Positions 9,351-17,562 of a stretch of 64,000 nucleotides of DNA are shown one piece after another. The translations under genes and the position numbers were made by a program. Under the pieces are notes generated by a model. It ran no database searches. It was not told the origin of the DNA and was given only the letters and a program-made list of their open reading frames with translations. The DNA comes from JBEIFW01 sp046081125 (lineage in GTDB: Bacteria > Actinomycetota > Acidimicrobiia > Acidimicrobiales > Ilumatobacteraceae). The stretch lies in NCBI GenBank assembly GCA_046081125.1, contig JBJTVH010000132.1, positions 1-64,000 of the forward strand, read 5' to 3'. Position 1 is the stretch's first letter. Every line of letters begins with the position of its first letter.

Positions 9351-11129
9351 TCAGCGCCGATCGAGCGCTGCCGCGATCGCGTCGTTCAGTGCTGCGTGGA
9401 CGGCGACGTTGGCCCTGCGGTCGGTCCGCACGTGTAGCAGGCGGACGCCCCGATCCCCGGCGCGGCGCAGATGGTCGTCGAATTCGACCGCCGAGCCGAC
9501 CGGCACGGCCTCGATCCCGTGCACGGTCGCGAGGGCAACGGCGTCGATGCCGTGCGGCGTGCCGTAGAGCTGCTCGAACCGCTCGGTCGGCAGCGCACCG
9601 TGTTGGGGCAGGAAGTGGAAGATCCCCCCGCCGTCGTTGTCGACGACGACGACCGTGAGCGATACGTCCCGGTCGGCAAGGCCCAACAGACCGTTCGCGT
9701 CGTGGAGCAAGGCCACGTCCCCGATCAGCAGCGCGGTCGGGGCACCGGCGAGCGCGACGCCGACTGCGCTGGACACGACCCCGTCGATCCCGTTGGCACC
9801 CCGGTTCGCATGGACACGCAGCCCGTCTCGGGATGCCGCGAACCACTCGAGATCGCGGATCGGCATCGAGGACGACACGACGAGCGCAGACCCCTGCGGC
9901 AGCGCCGCCGCAAGCCGGCGCGCGACCCCGGGTTCGCTGAGTGGCCCGACCTCGTCGAGTCGACCCGCAAGCACGTCGGCCGCCAGCCGGTCGGCCGAGC
10001 GCCATCGCGTGGCCCACGGCGTGCGCGTCCCGCCGGCGAGCTGACCGGTGAGGGTTCGGCAGAACTCGGTCGGATCCGCAACCACCCGCCACGCTGCCGT
10101 GTGGTCGGGGTCGATCCAGCTGGCGTCGGCCGTCACCTGCACCTGCAGCGCACCAGATCCGGCGAGCCACTGGTTGAGCACCTTGGATGCGTGCGGCGCC
10201 CCTAGGCGCAGGACCACCTCCGGCCGATGGTCCGCCGCAAACCGGCCGTGCCGCAGGAGCCCGTCGGCGTGGGCGACCGTCGAGTGTCGTGGCAACCGGC
10301 AGCCCGAGCGGGGATCGGCCAGCACCGGCCATCCAGCGGCGACCGCCAGGTCGTGCACCGCATCCGGCAATCCTGCCCCGAGCCCGGCGACGATCACCCC
10401 GCGCGGCCGATCGAGCGCCGCCACCAACTCGGCGAGATCTCGTCCCGATGGCACCCCGGCGTTGCAGAGCGAACGAACCCACGGCGCACCGCCGGCTCGG
10501 CCCACCGGCAGTGGGCCGGGCCGGCCCACCAATGGATCGCGGAACGGGCAATTGAGGTGCACCGGTCCGGGAGTCGGACCGACGGCGTCGGCGACCAGCC
10601 GGGCGCCGAGCGCCCGCCATGTCCCGGCGACGGCCATCTCGGGGACCCCCGGGTCGGCGTACCACCGCACGGTCGGGCCGAACAGGCGCGTCTGGTCGAT
10701 CGTCTGCGCTGCACCCCGGTCCCGCAGCTCGGGTGGCCGATCCGCCGTACACACGACCATCGGCACGCCGGCCTGGTGGGCCTCGACGACCGCGGCGTGG
10801 AATTCGGCCGCCGCCGTCCCACTCGTGCAGAGCAGCACCGCCGGACGGCCGGTGGCACGACCGAGCCCAAGGGCGGCGAACGACGCCGAACGCTCGTCGT
10901 GGAACACGTGAAGACGCAGCTCAGGACGCGTTGCGAGCGCCAGCGCCAGCGGGGTCGACCGGCTCCCCGGCGCCACCACGGCATCGGTGATTCCGGCCCG
11001 GATCCACTCGTCGACGAGCGTGGCGCAGAACGTTGCGGTCGCCGTCACCGGGACTTCGGCACCGAGCTCACCGGCACCGGGCTCACCGGCTCCTGGTGCG
11101 ACAGCGGGAACGTGGGAATCGGCCATCAC
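9351..11129 (-). CDS. menD: 2-succinyl-5-enolpyruvyl-6-hydroxy-3-cyclohexene-1-carboxylate synthase (MenD)
   Basis: A thiamine-diphosphate enzyme of about 592 residues joining isochorismate and 2-oxoglutarate. The N-terminal domain shows VVAPGSRSTPLALAL (residues 51-65). The cofactor-activating Glu is E79 in VFHDERSASFAALG. The C-terminal ThDP-binding segment includes IGDVALLHDANGLLG and the NNDGGGIFHFLPQ-type pattern (here DNDGGG). GTG at 11129 and ATG at 11126 are adjacent possible starts. TAGTGT lies 6 nt before the GTG, which favours the GTG if the message is leaderless. It is divergent from menH with only 17 nt between start codons, so the two promoters overlap. It converges on the DsbA-type gene. 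Confidence 0.94.
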   Translation of the reverse strand: MMADSHVPAVAPGAGEPGAGELGAEVPVTATATFCATLVDEWIRAGITDAVVAPGSRSTPLALALATRPELRLHVFHDERSASFAALGLGRATGRPAVLLCTSGTAAAEFHAAVVEAHQAGVPMVVCTADRPPELRDRGAAQTIDQTRLFGPTVRWYADPGVPEMAVAGTWRALGARLVADAVGPTPGPVHLNCPFRDPLVGRPGPLPVGRAGGAPWVRSLCNAGVPSGRDLAELVAALDRPRGVIVAGLGAGLPDAVHDLAVAAGWPVLADPRSGCRLPRHSTVAHADGLLRHGRFAADHRPEVVLRLGAPHASKVLNQWLAGSGALQVQVTADASWIDPDHTAAWRVVADPTEFCRTLTGQLAGGTRTPWATRWRSADRLAADVLAGRLDEVGPLSEPGVARRLAAALPQGSALVVSSSMPIRDLEWFAASRDGLRVHANRGANGIDGVVSSAVGVALAGAPTALLIGDVALLHDANGLLGLADRDVSLTVVVVDNDGGGIFHFLPQHGALPTERFEQLYGTPHGIDAVALATVHGIEAVPVGSAVEFDDHLRRAGDRGVRLLHVRTDRRANVAVHAALNDAIAAALDRR

Positions 11130-11135
11130 ACTGCG

Positions 11136-11141
11136 ACACTA
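11136..11141 (-). promoter_or_regulatory. -10-like hexamer TAGTGT before menD
   Basis: TAGTGT on the minus strand ends 6 nt before the GTG at 11129. It lies inside the 17-nt gap to divergent menH, so polymerases for the two genes would compete for the same DNA. Confidence 0.45.
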
Positions 11142-11146
11142 CGGCC

Positions 11147-11902
11147 GTGACCCTTTCGGTCGAGCGGCTCGGCGCCGGTGAACCCCGTCTCGTCCTCGCC
11201 CACGGGTTCACCCAGACTGCGCGTTCCTGGCTACCGCTGGCCCGTCCGCTCGCCGAGCACCACGAGGTGCTGCTCGTCGATCTCCCCGGCCACGGTGGCT
11301 CGGCAACCGTCGCCGCGAGCGTCAAGCAGGGGGCGCATCTGCTCGGCGCCGCCGGCGGGCACGGCGTCTACGTCGGCTACTCGATGGGCGCGCGCCACGT
11401 GCTGCGTCTGGCATGTGATCGCCCCGACATCGTGCAGGCGATGGTGCTCATCGGTGGGACCGCCGGAATCGCCGACGGTGCCGAGCGAGCGGCTCGCCGC
11501 CGCTCCGACGACGAGCTCGCCGCCAGCATCGAGCGGGACGGCACCACCGCGTTCCTCGACCGCTGGCTCGCTCAACCGATGTTCGTCGGGCTGCCCGATG
11601 ACCCGGCCGACCGGGCGGAGCGGCATAGGAACACGGTCACCGGACTCTCCGGCTCGCTTCGGCTCGCGGGCACCGGCGCGCAGGAGTCGCTCTGGGACCG
11701 GATCGCCGCCTGCAACGTCCCGGCGCTGATCATCGTCGGACGACGAGACGAGAAGTTCCTTGCGCTCGGGCACCGTCTCGTCGCCGGGCTCGCCGGCCCG
11801 ACCCAGTTCGTCGAGATCGACGATGCCGGCCACGCCGCCCATCTCGAACGGCCGGAGGCCGTGCTCGAGACGGTGCGGGTGTGGCTAGCGACCGTCGTTT
11901 GA
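11147..11902 (+). CDS. menH: 2-succinyl-6-hydroxy-2,4-cyclohexadiene-1-carboxylate synthase-like alpha/beta hydrolase (MenH)
   Basis: A 251-residue alpha/beta-hydrolase-fold protein. The oxyanion region is LAHGFTQTARSW (near residues 18-29). The nucleophile elbow is GYSMGAR with Ser79. An Asp lies in the RRDEKF segment near residue 201, and the catalytic His is H229 in DAGHAAHLERPE. This triad and the position next to menD support MenH, which eliminates pyruvate from the MenD product. Many alpha/beta hydrolases are similar, so the neighbourhood is the deciding argument. The GTG at 11147 is used because upstream in-frame codons give no plausible N-terminus. It ends 11 nt before the convergent E1 beta gene. 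Confidence 0.85.
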   Translation: MTLSVERLGAGEPRLVLAHGFTQTARSWLPLARPLAEHHEVLLVDLPGHGGSATVAASVKQGAHLLGAAGGHGVYVGYSMGARHVLRLACDRPDIVQAMVLIGGTAGIADGAERAARRRSDDELAASIERDGTTAFLDRWLAQPMFVGLPDDPADRAERHRNTVTGLSGSLRLAGTGAQESLWDRIAACNVPALIIVGRRDEKFLALGHRLVAGLAGPTQFVEIDDAGHAAHLERPEAVLETVRVWLATVV

Positions 11903-11913
11903 CCCTCGAGGGG

Positions 11914-12909
11914 TCAGAGGATCCGCCGGATCGCTGCTTCGATCTCGGGCTGCTGCGGCAGGAACGCCGACTCGAGGTTGCTCGCGTAGGGCACCGGGGT
12001 GTTCTTCCCCGTCACCCGCTGCACCGGCTTGGCCAACTCCGAGAACAGCTCCTCGTGGATCCGGCTCGACAGTTCGGCGCCGAATCCGCAGGTGCCGACC
12101 GCCTCGTGGACGATCACGGCCCGCTTGGTCTTCGCCACCGAGGCCATGATCGTGGCCTCGTCGAGCGGCACGAGCGAGCGAAGGTCGACCACCTCGACCG
12201 AGATGCCTTCCTCGGCAAGCTTGGCGGCCACGGCGAGGCAGTCGTGGGTCTGGCGGCCGTACGTGAGCAGCGTGACGTCGCTCCCGGCCGCCTTCACGTC
12301 GGCCAACCCCAGAGGGATCCGCACGTCGCCGGGCGGCACCGGACCGGCGACGGCCGGGTTCCAGTACAACATCATCTGCTCGACGAACAGCACCGGGTCG
12401 TCATCGAAGATCGCCGACAGCAGCAATCCCTTCGCATCCGCCGGGGTGGACGGGATCGCCACCTTGATCCCGGGCGTGTGGACGATCCACGACTCGAGCA
12501 ACTCGGAGTGCTGGGCGCCGAAGCCCCGACCGGCGCCGGCGGAGGTGCGGATCACCATCGGCACGGTCGTCTGACCGCCCGACATGTACCGGATCTTCCC
12601 CGCATGGTTGGTCACCTGATCGAGGCAGACCGCGAGGAAGTCCATGATCATGATCTCGGCCACCGGCCGGTAGCCGCAGATCGCCGCACCGACCGCAGCC
12701 CCGACGATCGCCTGCTCGGAGATCGGCGTCTTGCGGACGCGGTTCGTGCCGTGCTTGTCGGACAGCCCCTTGGTGATCTTGTAGACGCCGCCCGAGGGCT
12801 CAGCGATGTCCTCACCGAGGAGGAACACCTTCTCGTCGACGCTCATGGCCACGTCGAGGGCCTGGTTGATGGCCATGCCGAAGGGCAGGGTGGGCCAGTC
12901 GGTGCTCAC
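11914..12909 (-). CDS. 2-oxoacid dehydrogenase E1 component, beta subunit
   Basis: A 331-residue transketolase-like beta subunit of a ThDP-dependent pyruvate, branched-chain or acetoin dehydrogenase. Key segments are AINQALDVAM, the LLGEDIAEPSGGVYKITKGL region with the conserved Glu (near residue 32), NRVRKTPISEQAIVGAAVG, and the C-terminal domain with VDLRSLVPLDEATI. The GTG at 12909 overlaps the stop of the alpha subunit gene by 4 nt, which excludes longer starts. The pair forms an alpha2beta2 E1. No E2 or E3 gene follows; the next gene is convergent menH. The complex must therefore draw its acyltransferase from elsewhere, and its substrate is undetermined. Confidence 0.9.
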   Translation of the reverse strand: MSTDWPTLPFGMAINQALDVAMSVDEKVFLLGEDIAEPSGGVYKITKGLSDKHGTNRVRKTPISEQAIVGAAVGAAICGYRPVAEIMIMDFLAVCLDQVTNHAGKIRYMSGGQTTVPMVIRTSAGAGRGFGAQHSELLESWIVHTPGIKVAIPSTPADAKGLLLSAIFDDDPVLFVEQMMLYWNPAVAGPVPPGDVRIPLGLADVKAAGSDVTLLTYGRQTHDCLAVAAKLAEEGISVEVVDLRSLVPLDEATIMASVAKTKRAVIVHEAVGTCGFGAELSSRIHEELFSELAKPVQRVTGKNTPVPYASNLESAFLPQQPEIEAAIRRIL

Positions 12910-13886
12910 TTCGCGACCTCCGCGTACACGTCGGTGTAGAGCTCGGACAGCTCGGGTTGGGGAGAGTCGAGGGCGAACTGCACCGCCTCGTCGATCTCGG
13001 CGGTGGTGGACGACTCGATACCGGCGAGCTCGTCCTCGGAGGCGTGGCCCTGCTCGATCAGCCAGCCGCGGTAGCGCAGGACCGGGTCGGCCGCCATGGC
13101 GGCTTTGCGCTCCTCCTTGGGCATGTACTCCATGGCGTCGCCCATGAGGTGACCCCAGAAGCGGTAGGTCCGAGCCTCGACGAGGGTCGGACCCTCCCCG
13201 GCGCGGGCACGAGCGATCGCTTCGCCCATCACCTCGTACACCGCCACCGGGTCGTTGCCGTCCACGGTTACGCCGGGCATGCCGTAGGCGGCGCCACGAT
13301 CCCCGATGAACTCGACACCGGTGACCATGCGGTAGGGGGTGTGCTCGCCGTACATGTTGTTCTGGCAGACGAACACCACCGGCAACTTCCACACGGCCGC
13401 AAGGTTGAGGCCCTCGTGGAACGCACCGATGTTGGAGGCGCCATCGCCGAAGTTGCACACGGTCACCTGGTCGGTGCCCGACAGCTGTGCGGCCAGGCCG
13501 AACCCGGGCGCGATCGGGATACCCGCGCCCACGATCCCGGTCGTGACCATGAGGCCCGAAGCCGGATGCGTGATGTGCATCGGGCCACCCTTGCCCTTGC
13601 AGGTGCCCGTGGCCTTGCCGAGGAACTCGGCCCACAGCTCCTTGAGCGGCACGCCCTTCGCGATGTGGTCGTGCAGGCCCCGGTAGATCGTGATCACGTA
13701 GTCGTCGGAGCGCAGGTGCGCGGCGTAGCCGGCGCTGATGCATTCCTGACCGCGCGGCGAGTAGTAGATGAGCTGGATCTGGCCGCTCATCAACATCGAG
13801 CGGAACCGCTCGTCGTTCAGCTTGATGCGGGTCTGGATCTCGAACATCCGCAGCAGTGCGGCGCGATCCGGTGTCGAGTTGGCCAA
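12906..13886 (-). CDS. 2-oxoacid dehydrogenase E1 component, alpha subunit
   Basis: A 326-residue alpha subunit of a ThDP-dependent 2-oxoacid or acetoin dehydrogenase. The cofactor-binding motif is FGDGASNIGAFHEG (about residues 146-159), with the GDG-X-X-N metal/diphosphate ligands present. KGKGGPMHITHP (about 97-108) and the GHLMGD segment match the acetoin/pyruvate dehydrogenase alpha family. The start is TTG at 13886, preceded by a run of six G about 4 nt upstream that serves as ribosome-binding site. The beta subunit follows by a GTGA overlap. It is divergent from the metallopeptidase gene across about 100 nt. Confidence 0.9.
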   Translation of the reverse strand: MANSTPDRAALLRMFEIQTRIKLNDERFRSMLMSGQIQLIYYSPRGQECISAGYAAHLRSDDYVITIYRGLHDHIAKGVPLKELWAEFLGKATGTCKGKGGPMHITHPASGLMVTTGIVGAGIPIAPGFGLAAQLSGTDQVTVCNFGDGASNIGAFHEGLNLAAVWKLPVVFVCQNNMYGEHTPYRMVTGVEFIGDRGAAYGMPGVTVDGNDPVAVYEVMGEAIARARAGEGPTLVEARTYRFWGHLMGDAMEYMPKEERKAAMAADPVLRYRGWLIEQGHASEDELAGIESSTTAEIDEAVQFALDSPQPELSELYTDVYAEVAK

Positions 13887-13988
13887 CGTTCCCCCCGGAG
13901 ACGGTCTGGACGGGAAATGGTTCTAGCAGCCGGGAGCGAACGGGCTCGCAGTGGGAACGACGGGAGGATCGGCAGCGTTGTAAGCGAC

Positions 13989-15485
13989 GTGGCCGTCGCC
14001 TCCTTCCCCGCTCGCACCCGCCGGCGGCGCGCACATGCGCTCGCCGCATTCGTCGCCGGAACGCTGCTCCTCGGTGCCTGCGGCGCCGCCCCCGTCGACG
14101 TCGTGGTCGCCGACGCCCCGGTCACGACCGCGACCCCGACGAGCGCCGGTGGACGACCCTCGACGAGTTCGGTGCCGGCCTCGACACCGACCACCACCGA
14201 TCGGTCGACGACCACCTCGGGTACACAGGCCCCACGCACCACGACGACGGCGGCCCGGACCGGCACCGGTTATCAGGGAGATCTGAACCGGATGATCGAC
14301 GACATCCGTTCGTACTGGATGACCACGTTCCCGGCGCTCTACGGCAAGCCATACGTCGATCTCGCCGGCGGCGTGATCCGGGTGACCTCCACCGACGTAC
14401 AGGTGCCCCCGTGCGGCACCACCCGGGCGCCCCGCTACCGGGACATCGCCGGCAACGCCTACTACTGCCGGTCGTCGGCCGATTACATCGCCTACGACGA
14501 CACGGGGCTGTTCCCGAAGATCCAGAAGCGCTATGGCACGATCTCGCTCGGATTGGTGATGGCCCACGAATGGGGCCACGCCATCCAGGCTCGCGCCGGG
14601 GTCGACGGCTCGACGATCCTGTTGGAACAGCAGGCCGACTGCTTTGCCGGCGCGTGGCTGGCGAGCGTCGCCCAGCGCAAGCCGTCCGGTGTCGCCTTCG
14701 ATCCCGGGGCACTCACCGGAGCGATCGGTGGATTCCTGTCGTACGCCGACCCGGTGGGGGTCACCGCCCAGGCCGACGGTGCGCACGGCTCGGGATTCGA
14801 TCGGGTCGGCGCATTCCAGGACGGCTACGTCAACGGTGCCGCCCGATGCGTCACCTACGCCAAGAGCCTGCCACCGACCTTCGCGCTGCCGTTCACGAGC
14901 GCCGCCGACTACGCCAATGGCGGCAACCTGCCCTTCGACGAGGTGGAACCACTGATGGTCGCCGACCTCGACCGCTTTTGGACCGCGCAGGGCAACGGGT
15001 TCACGGCGCTAGCGAGCACCGTGGCGGAGGCCTCGACGGTGACCCGGTGCAACGGCACCACCGGTACGGCCGCCGCGACGGGCACCGTCGCCTGGTGCAG
15101 CGACACGCGCACCGTCGCGTTCGACCCGTCGTTCCTGCGCCAGGCCTACCAGGAGGGCGACTTCGCCGTCGGGTTGCTGTTCGGTCACGCCTGGGCGCAG
15201 GCCGCTCAGCAGGCCCGCCGGCTGCCGATCGACGGCTCGAGCGCGCTGTTGCAGGCCGACTGCTACGCCGGCGCCTGGACCCGATCGACCATCGCCCAAC
15301 TCCCCGAGAACCGCAACGGCGGCGGCAGCTTGTCACTCTCGCCGGGAGATCTCGACGAGGGGATTCGCACGCTCCTGACGTTCGGCCCTCAGGTGGGTCG
15401 GCGGGGCGATGCCGCCGGGCCGTTCGAGCGGATCGCTGCGTTCCGCAAGGGGGTAGTCGGCGGGCTGTCGGCCTGCGCCGCCTGA
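13989..15485 (+). CDS. Neutral zinc metallopeptidase-like lipoprotein
   Basis: A protein of about 498 residues exported as a lipoprotein. An Arg-rich N-region (RTRRRR) is followed by a hydrophobic stretch and lipobox LGAC with Cys31. Residues about 40-95 form a Thr/Ser-rich linker. The catalytic HExxH is H193-E-W-G-H197, and the downstream EQQADCFAGAWL segment supplies the third ligand region of the putative neutral zinc metallopeptidase family. A second, similar half near residues 385-430 reads LLFGHAWAQAAQQ and LLQADCYAGAW: an internal duplication in which the Glu of HExxH is replaced by Ala (HAWAQ), so it is probably inactive. The GTG at 13989 is the only start that gives a normal signal peptide, but it lacks a good ribosome-binding site. 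Confidence 0.85.
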   Translation: MAVASFPARTRRRRAHALAAFVAGTLLLGACGAAPVDVVVADAPVTTATPTSAGGRPSTSSVPASTPTTTDRSTTTSGTQAPRTTTTAARTGTGYQGDLNRMIDDIRSYWMTTFPALYGKPYVDLAGGVIRVTSTDVQVPPCGTTRAPRYRDIAGNAYYCRSSADYIAYDDTGLFPKIQKRYGTISLGLVMAHEWGHAIQARAGVDGSTILLEQQADCFAGAWLASVAQRKPSGVAFDPGALTGAIGGFLSYADPVGVTAQADGAHGSGFDRVGAFQDGYVNGAARCVTYAKSLPPTFALPFTSAADYANGGNLPFDEVEPLMVADLDRFWTAQGNGFTALASTVAEASTVTRCNGTTGTAAATGTVAWCSDTRTVAFDPSFLRQAYQEGDFAVGLLFGHAWAQAAQQARRLPIDGSSALLQADCYAGAWTRSTIAQLPENRNGGGSLSLSPGDLDEGIRTLLTFGPQVGRRGDAAGPFERIAAFRKGVVGGLSACAA

Positions 15486-15568
15486 TCCTTCGGCGCGTCG
15501 GCGCAGTTCGGGGTCTGCGCCGGTCACAACCCAGCGGAAGGTTCAACCGGCGCTCGGAGGCTCACCGG

Positions 15569-15574
15569 TAGCGT
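15569..15574 (+). promoter_or_regulatory. -10-like hexamer TAGCGT before ppx
   Basis: TAGCGT ends 8 nt before the GTG at 15583, with no Shine-Dalgarno sequence between them. Confidence 0.45.
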
Positions 15575-15582
15575 CTGGGGCC

Positions 15583-17151
15583 GTGAACCTCGCCGCCATC
15601 GATGTCGGCACCAACTCCCTGCATCTCGTCGTTGCGCGCGTCGTCGACGACCGGCACTTCGAGGTGATCGGGGCCGAGAAGGAGATGGTGCGGCTCGGCA
15701 CCGGCTCAGGCGACATGAAGCGGCTCGACACGGCCGCCATGGACCGTGGGATCGCTGCGCTCGCTCGGTTCCGACGGATCGCGGACATCCACGACGCGCC
15801 GGTGCGCGCCGTCGCCACGAGCGCCGTGCGCGAAGCGGAGAACCACGACGAGTTCCTGGCCCGGGCCCGCACGGAGGCCGGCGTCGAGGTCGAGGTGATC
15901 TCCGGGGTCGAAGAGGCGCGCCTCATCCACCTCGGGGTCCTGCAGGCCCTGCCTGTGTTCACGAAGCGGTCGCTCATCTGCGACATCGGGGGCGGTTCCA
16001 CCGAGGTCATGGTCGGCGAGCACGGCGAGCTGCTGTCCGCCCGGAGCTTCAAGCTCGGCGCCGTGCGCCTCACCAACCGGTTCTTCCCGGGTGAGCGACT
16101 CCACCCTGCGGCCGTGCAGGCCTGCCGGACCTTCGTGCGCTCCGCGCTCGTGCCGTTGGCGCACGAGGTGCACCGGCTCGGCTTCGAGGTGGCGATCGGC
16201 TCGTCGGGGACGATCGAGGCGATCGCCCGCCTTGCGCACGCATCCGCCGGCCAGGAGGAGCTCCGCACGTACAACGGCTTCCGCTTCGACGCTTCCGCAC
16301 TTGCCTCGGTGGTGCGCCAGCTCGTCGCCACCCGCACGGTCGCCGAGCGGGCAGCGCTGCCGGGGATGGAGGCGAAACGGGCCGACATCATCCTCGCCGG
16401 CGCGCTCATCCTCGAAGGGGTGGCCGAAGTGTTCGGGGTCAGCACCTGGACCGTGTCGGAGTATGCGCTACGCGAAGGTGTCCTGCTCGACACCGTGCAG
16501 CGCACCCGGGGCGGAACGCTGCACCACCTCCGTGAGGTGTCGCGCAACGGCGTGCTCGCGCTCGCCCGGTCCTGCGACGACGAGCACGAGCACGGTGCCC
16601 AGGTGGCCCGGTTGGCCCTCGCGTTGTTCGACGCGACCGTCGGCATCCACGGCCTCGACGAAGGGTGCCGGGAGTACCTCGAGGCGGGGGCACTGCTTGC
16701 GAACGTGGGGCTGTTCGTGTCCCACACCAAGCACCATCTGCACTCGTACTACGTGATCCGGAACTCCGATCGGCTCGTCGGCTTCACCGACGCCGAGATC
16801 GAGATGATCGCCCAGATCGCCCGCTATCACCGCAAGAGCGCCCCGAAAGCCACCCACGCCGAGTTCGCCGCCCTGGGTCTTGGGGACCAGCGCGTGGTGC
16901 GGATACTCGCCGGTCTGCTGCGGGTTGCGATCGGCCTCGACCGCAGCCACGAGAACCTCATCGCCGGGCTCACGGCCTACGACGACGGCGAGGAACTCGT
17001 CGTCGAGGTGACGCCGGCAGGTGCGCTCGACGTCAGCCTCGAGCTCTACGCCGCCAGCGAGCGCCGCTCGTTGTTGGAGGACGCCCTCGGCCGGAGGATC
17101 CGCCTCACCGTCGGCGTCGCCCGCGCGTCCGTCCCGGCCGATCACCCGTAG
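15583..17151 (+). CDS. ppx: Ppx/GppA family exopolyphosphatase / pppGpp phosphohydrolase with C-terminal HD-like domain
   Basis: A 522-residue member of the ASKHA-fold Ppx/GppA family. The first phosphate loop is AIDVGTNSLHL (D7), the second DIGGGSTEV (D134-G). The catalytic Glu lies in ISGVEEARLIHLG (E111/E112). After about residue 310 an HD-like helical domain follows (HEHGAQVARLALALFD, ARYHRKSAPK), as in long Ppx proteins. The family hydrolyses polyphosphate ends or the gamma-phosphate of pppGpp; which activity dominates cannot be read from sequence. A PPK2-type polyphosphate kinase is encoded at 60.5 kb, so polyphosphate turnover is likely. The small membrane-protein gene follows after 12 nt. 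Confidence 0.92.
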   Translation: MNLAAIDVGTNSLHLVVARVVDDRHFEVIGAEKEMVRLGTGSGDMKRLDTAAMDRGIAALARFRRIADIHDAPVRAVATSAVREAENHDEFLARARTEAGVEVEVISGVEEARLIHLGVLQALPVFTKRSLICDIGGGSTEVMVGEHGELLSARSFKLGAVRLTNRFFPGERLHPAAVQACRTFVRSALVPLAHEVHRLGFEVAIGSSGTIEAIARLAHASAGQEELRTYNGFRFDASALASVVRQLVATRTVAERAALPGMEAKRADIILAGALILEGVAEVFGVSTWTVSEYALREGVLLDTVQRTRGGTLHHLREVSRNGVLALARSCDDEHEHGAQVARLALALFDATVGIHGLDEGCREYLEAGALLANVGLFVSHTKHHLHSYYVIRNSDRLVGFTDAEIEMIAQIARYHRKSAPKATHAEFAALGLGDQRVVRILAGLLRVAIGLDRSHENLIAGLTAYDDGEELVVEVTPAGALDVSLELYAASERRSLLEDALGRRIRLTVGVARASVPADHP

Positions 17152-17163
17152 GCTCCCTCACCC

Positions 17164-17562
17164 GTGGGTATCGGATCCGACGTCTACAACCTGTTCGTCG
17201 TGCTGCATCTGCTCGCGGTCGTGGCGGCGTTCGGCCCCCTGTTCGTTCTGCCGCGGCTTCGTGCTGCCGACCCGGCGGCGGCGGCACGGATCCACCTCGT
17301 GGTGGTGCTGCCGGCGACGGTGCTCGTCTGGGTGTTCGGCATGGGCCTCACCGGCTTGTCCGACGACGTGTTCGAACTCACCGACCCGTGGATCGCTGCG
17401 TCGCTGGGCATCTGGGTGGTGCTGATGGTCGTCCAGTGGTTCGGCGTGCGGGGCGCACTGACCGGTCGCGTGCCGGCGCGGACCGGCCGCGCCGCCATCG
17501 GCGCAAGCCACCTGCTCTACGCCGCCGGCATCGTGTCGATGGTGTTCAAGCCGGGGGCGTGA
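17164..17562 (+). CDS. Small integral membrane protein of unknown function
   Basis: A 132-residue protein with four predicted membrane segments (about 8-28, 44-62, 75-95, 112-128), short loops and no recognisable catalytic motif. Short Arg-containing loops (LPRLRA, TGRVPARTGR) suggest orientation but nothing more. It starts with GTG 12 nt after ppx and is probably co-transcribed; TAGGCT lies 9 nt before its start. Its 3' end overlaps the convergent hydrolase gene by 17 nt. It resembles DUF2269-type membrane proteins in size and topology, a weak comparison only. Confidence 0.75.
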   Translation: MGIGSDVYNLFVVLHLLAVVAAFGPLFVLPRLRAADPAAAARIHLVVVLPATVLVWVFGMGLTGLSDDVFELTDPWIAASLGIWVVLMVVQWFGVRGALTGRVPARTGRAAIGASHLLYAAGIVSMVFKPGA

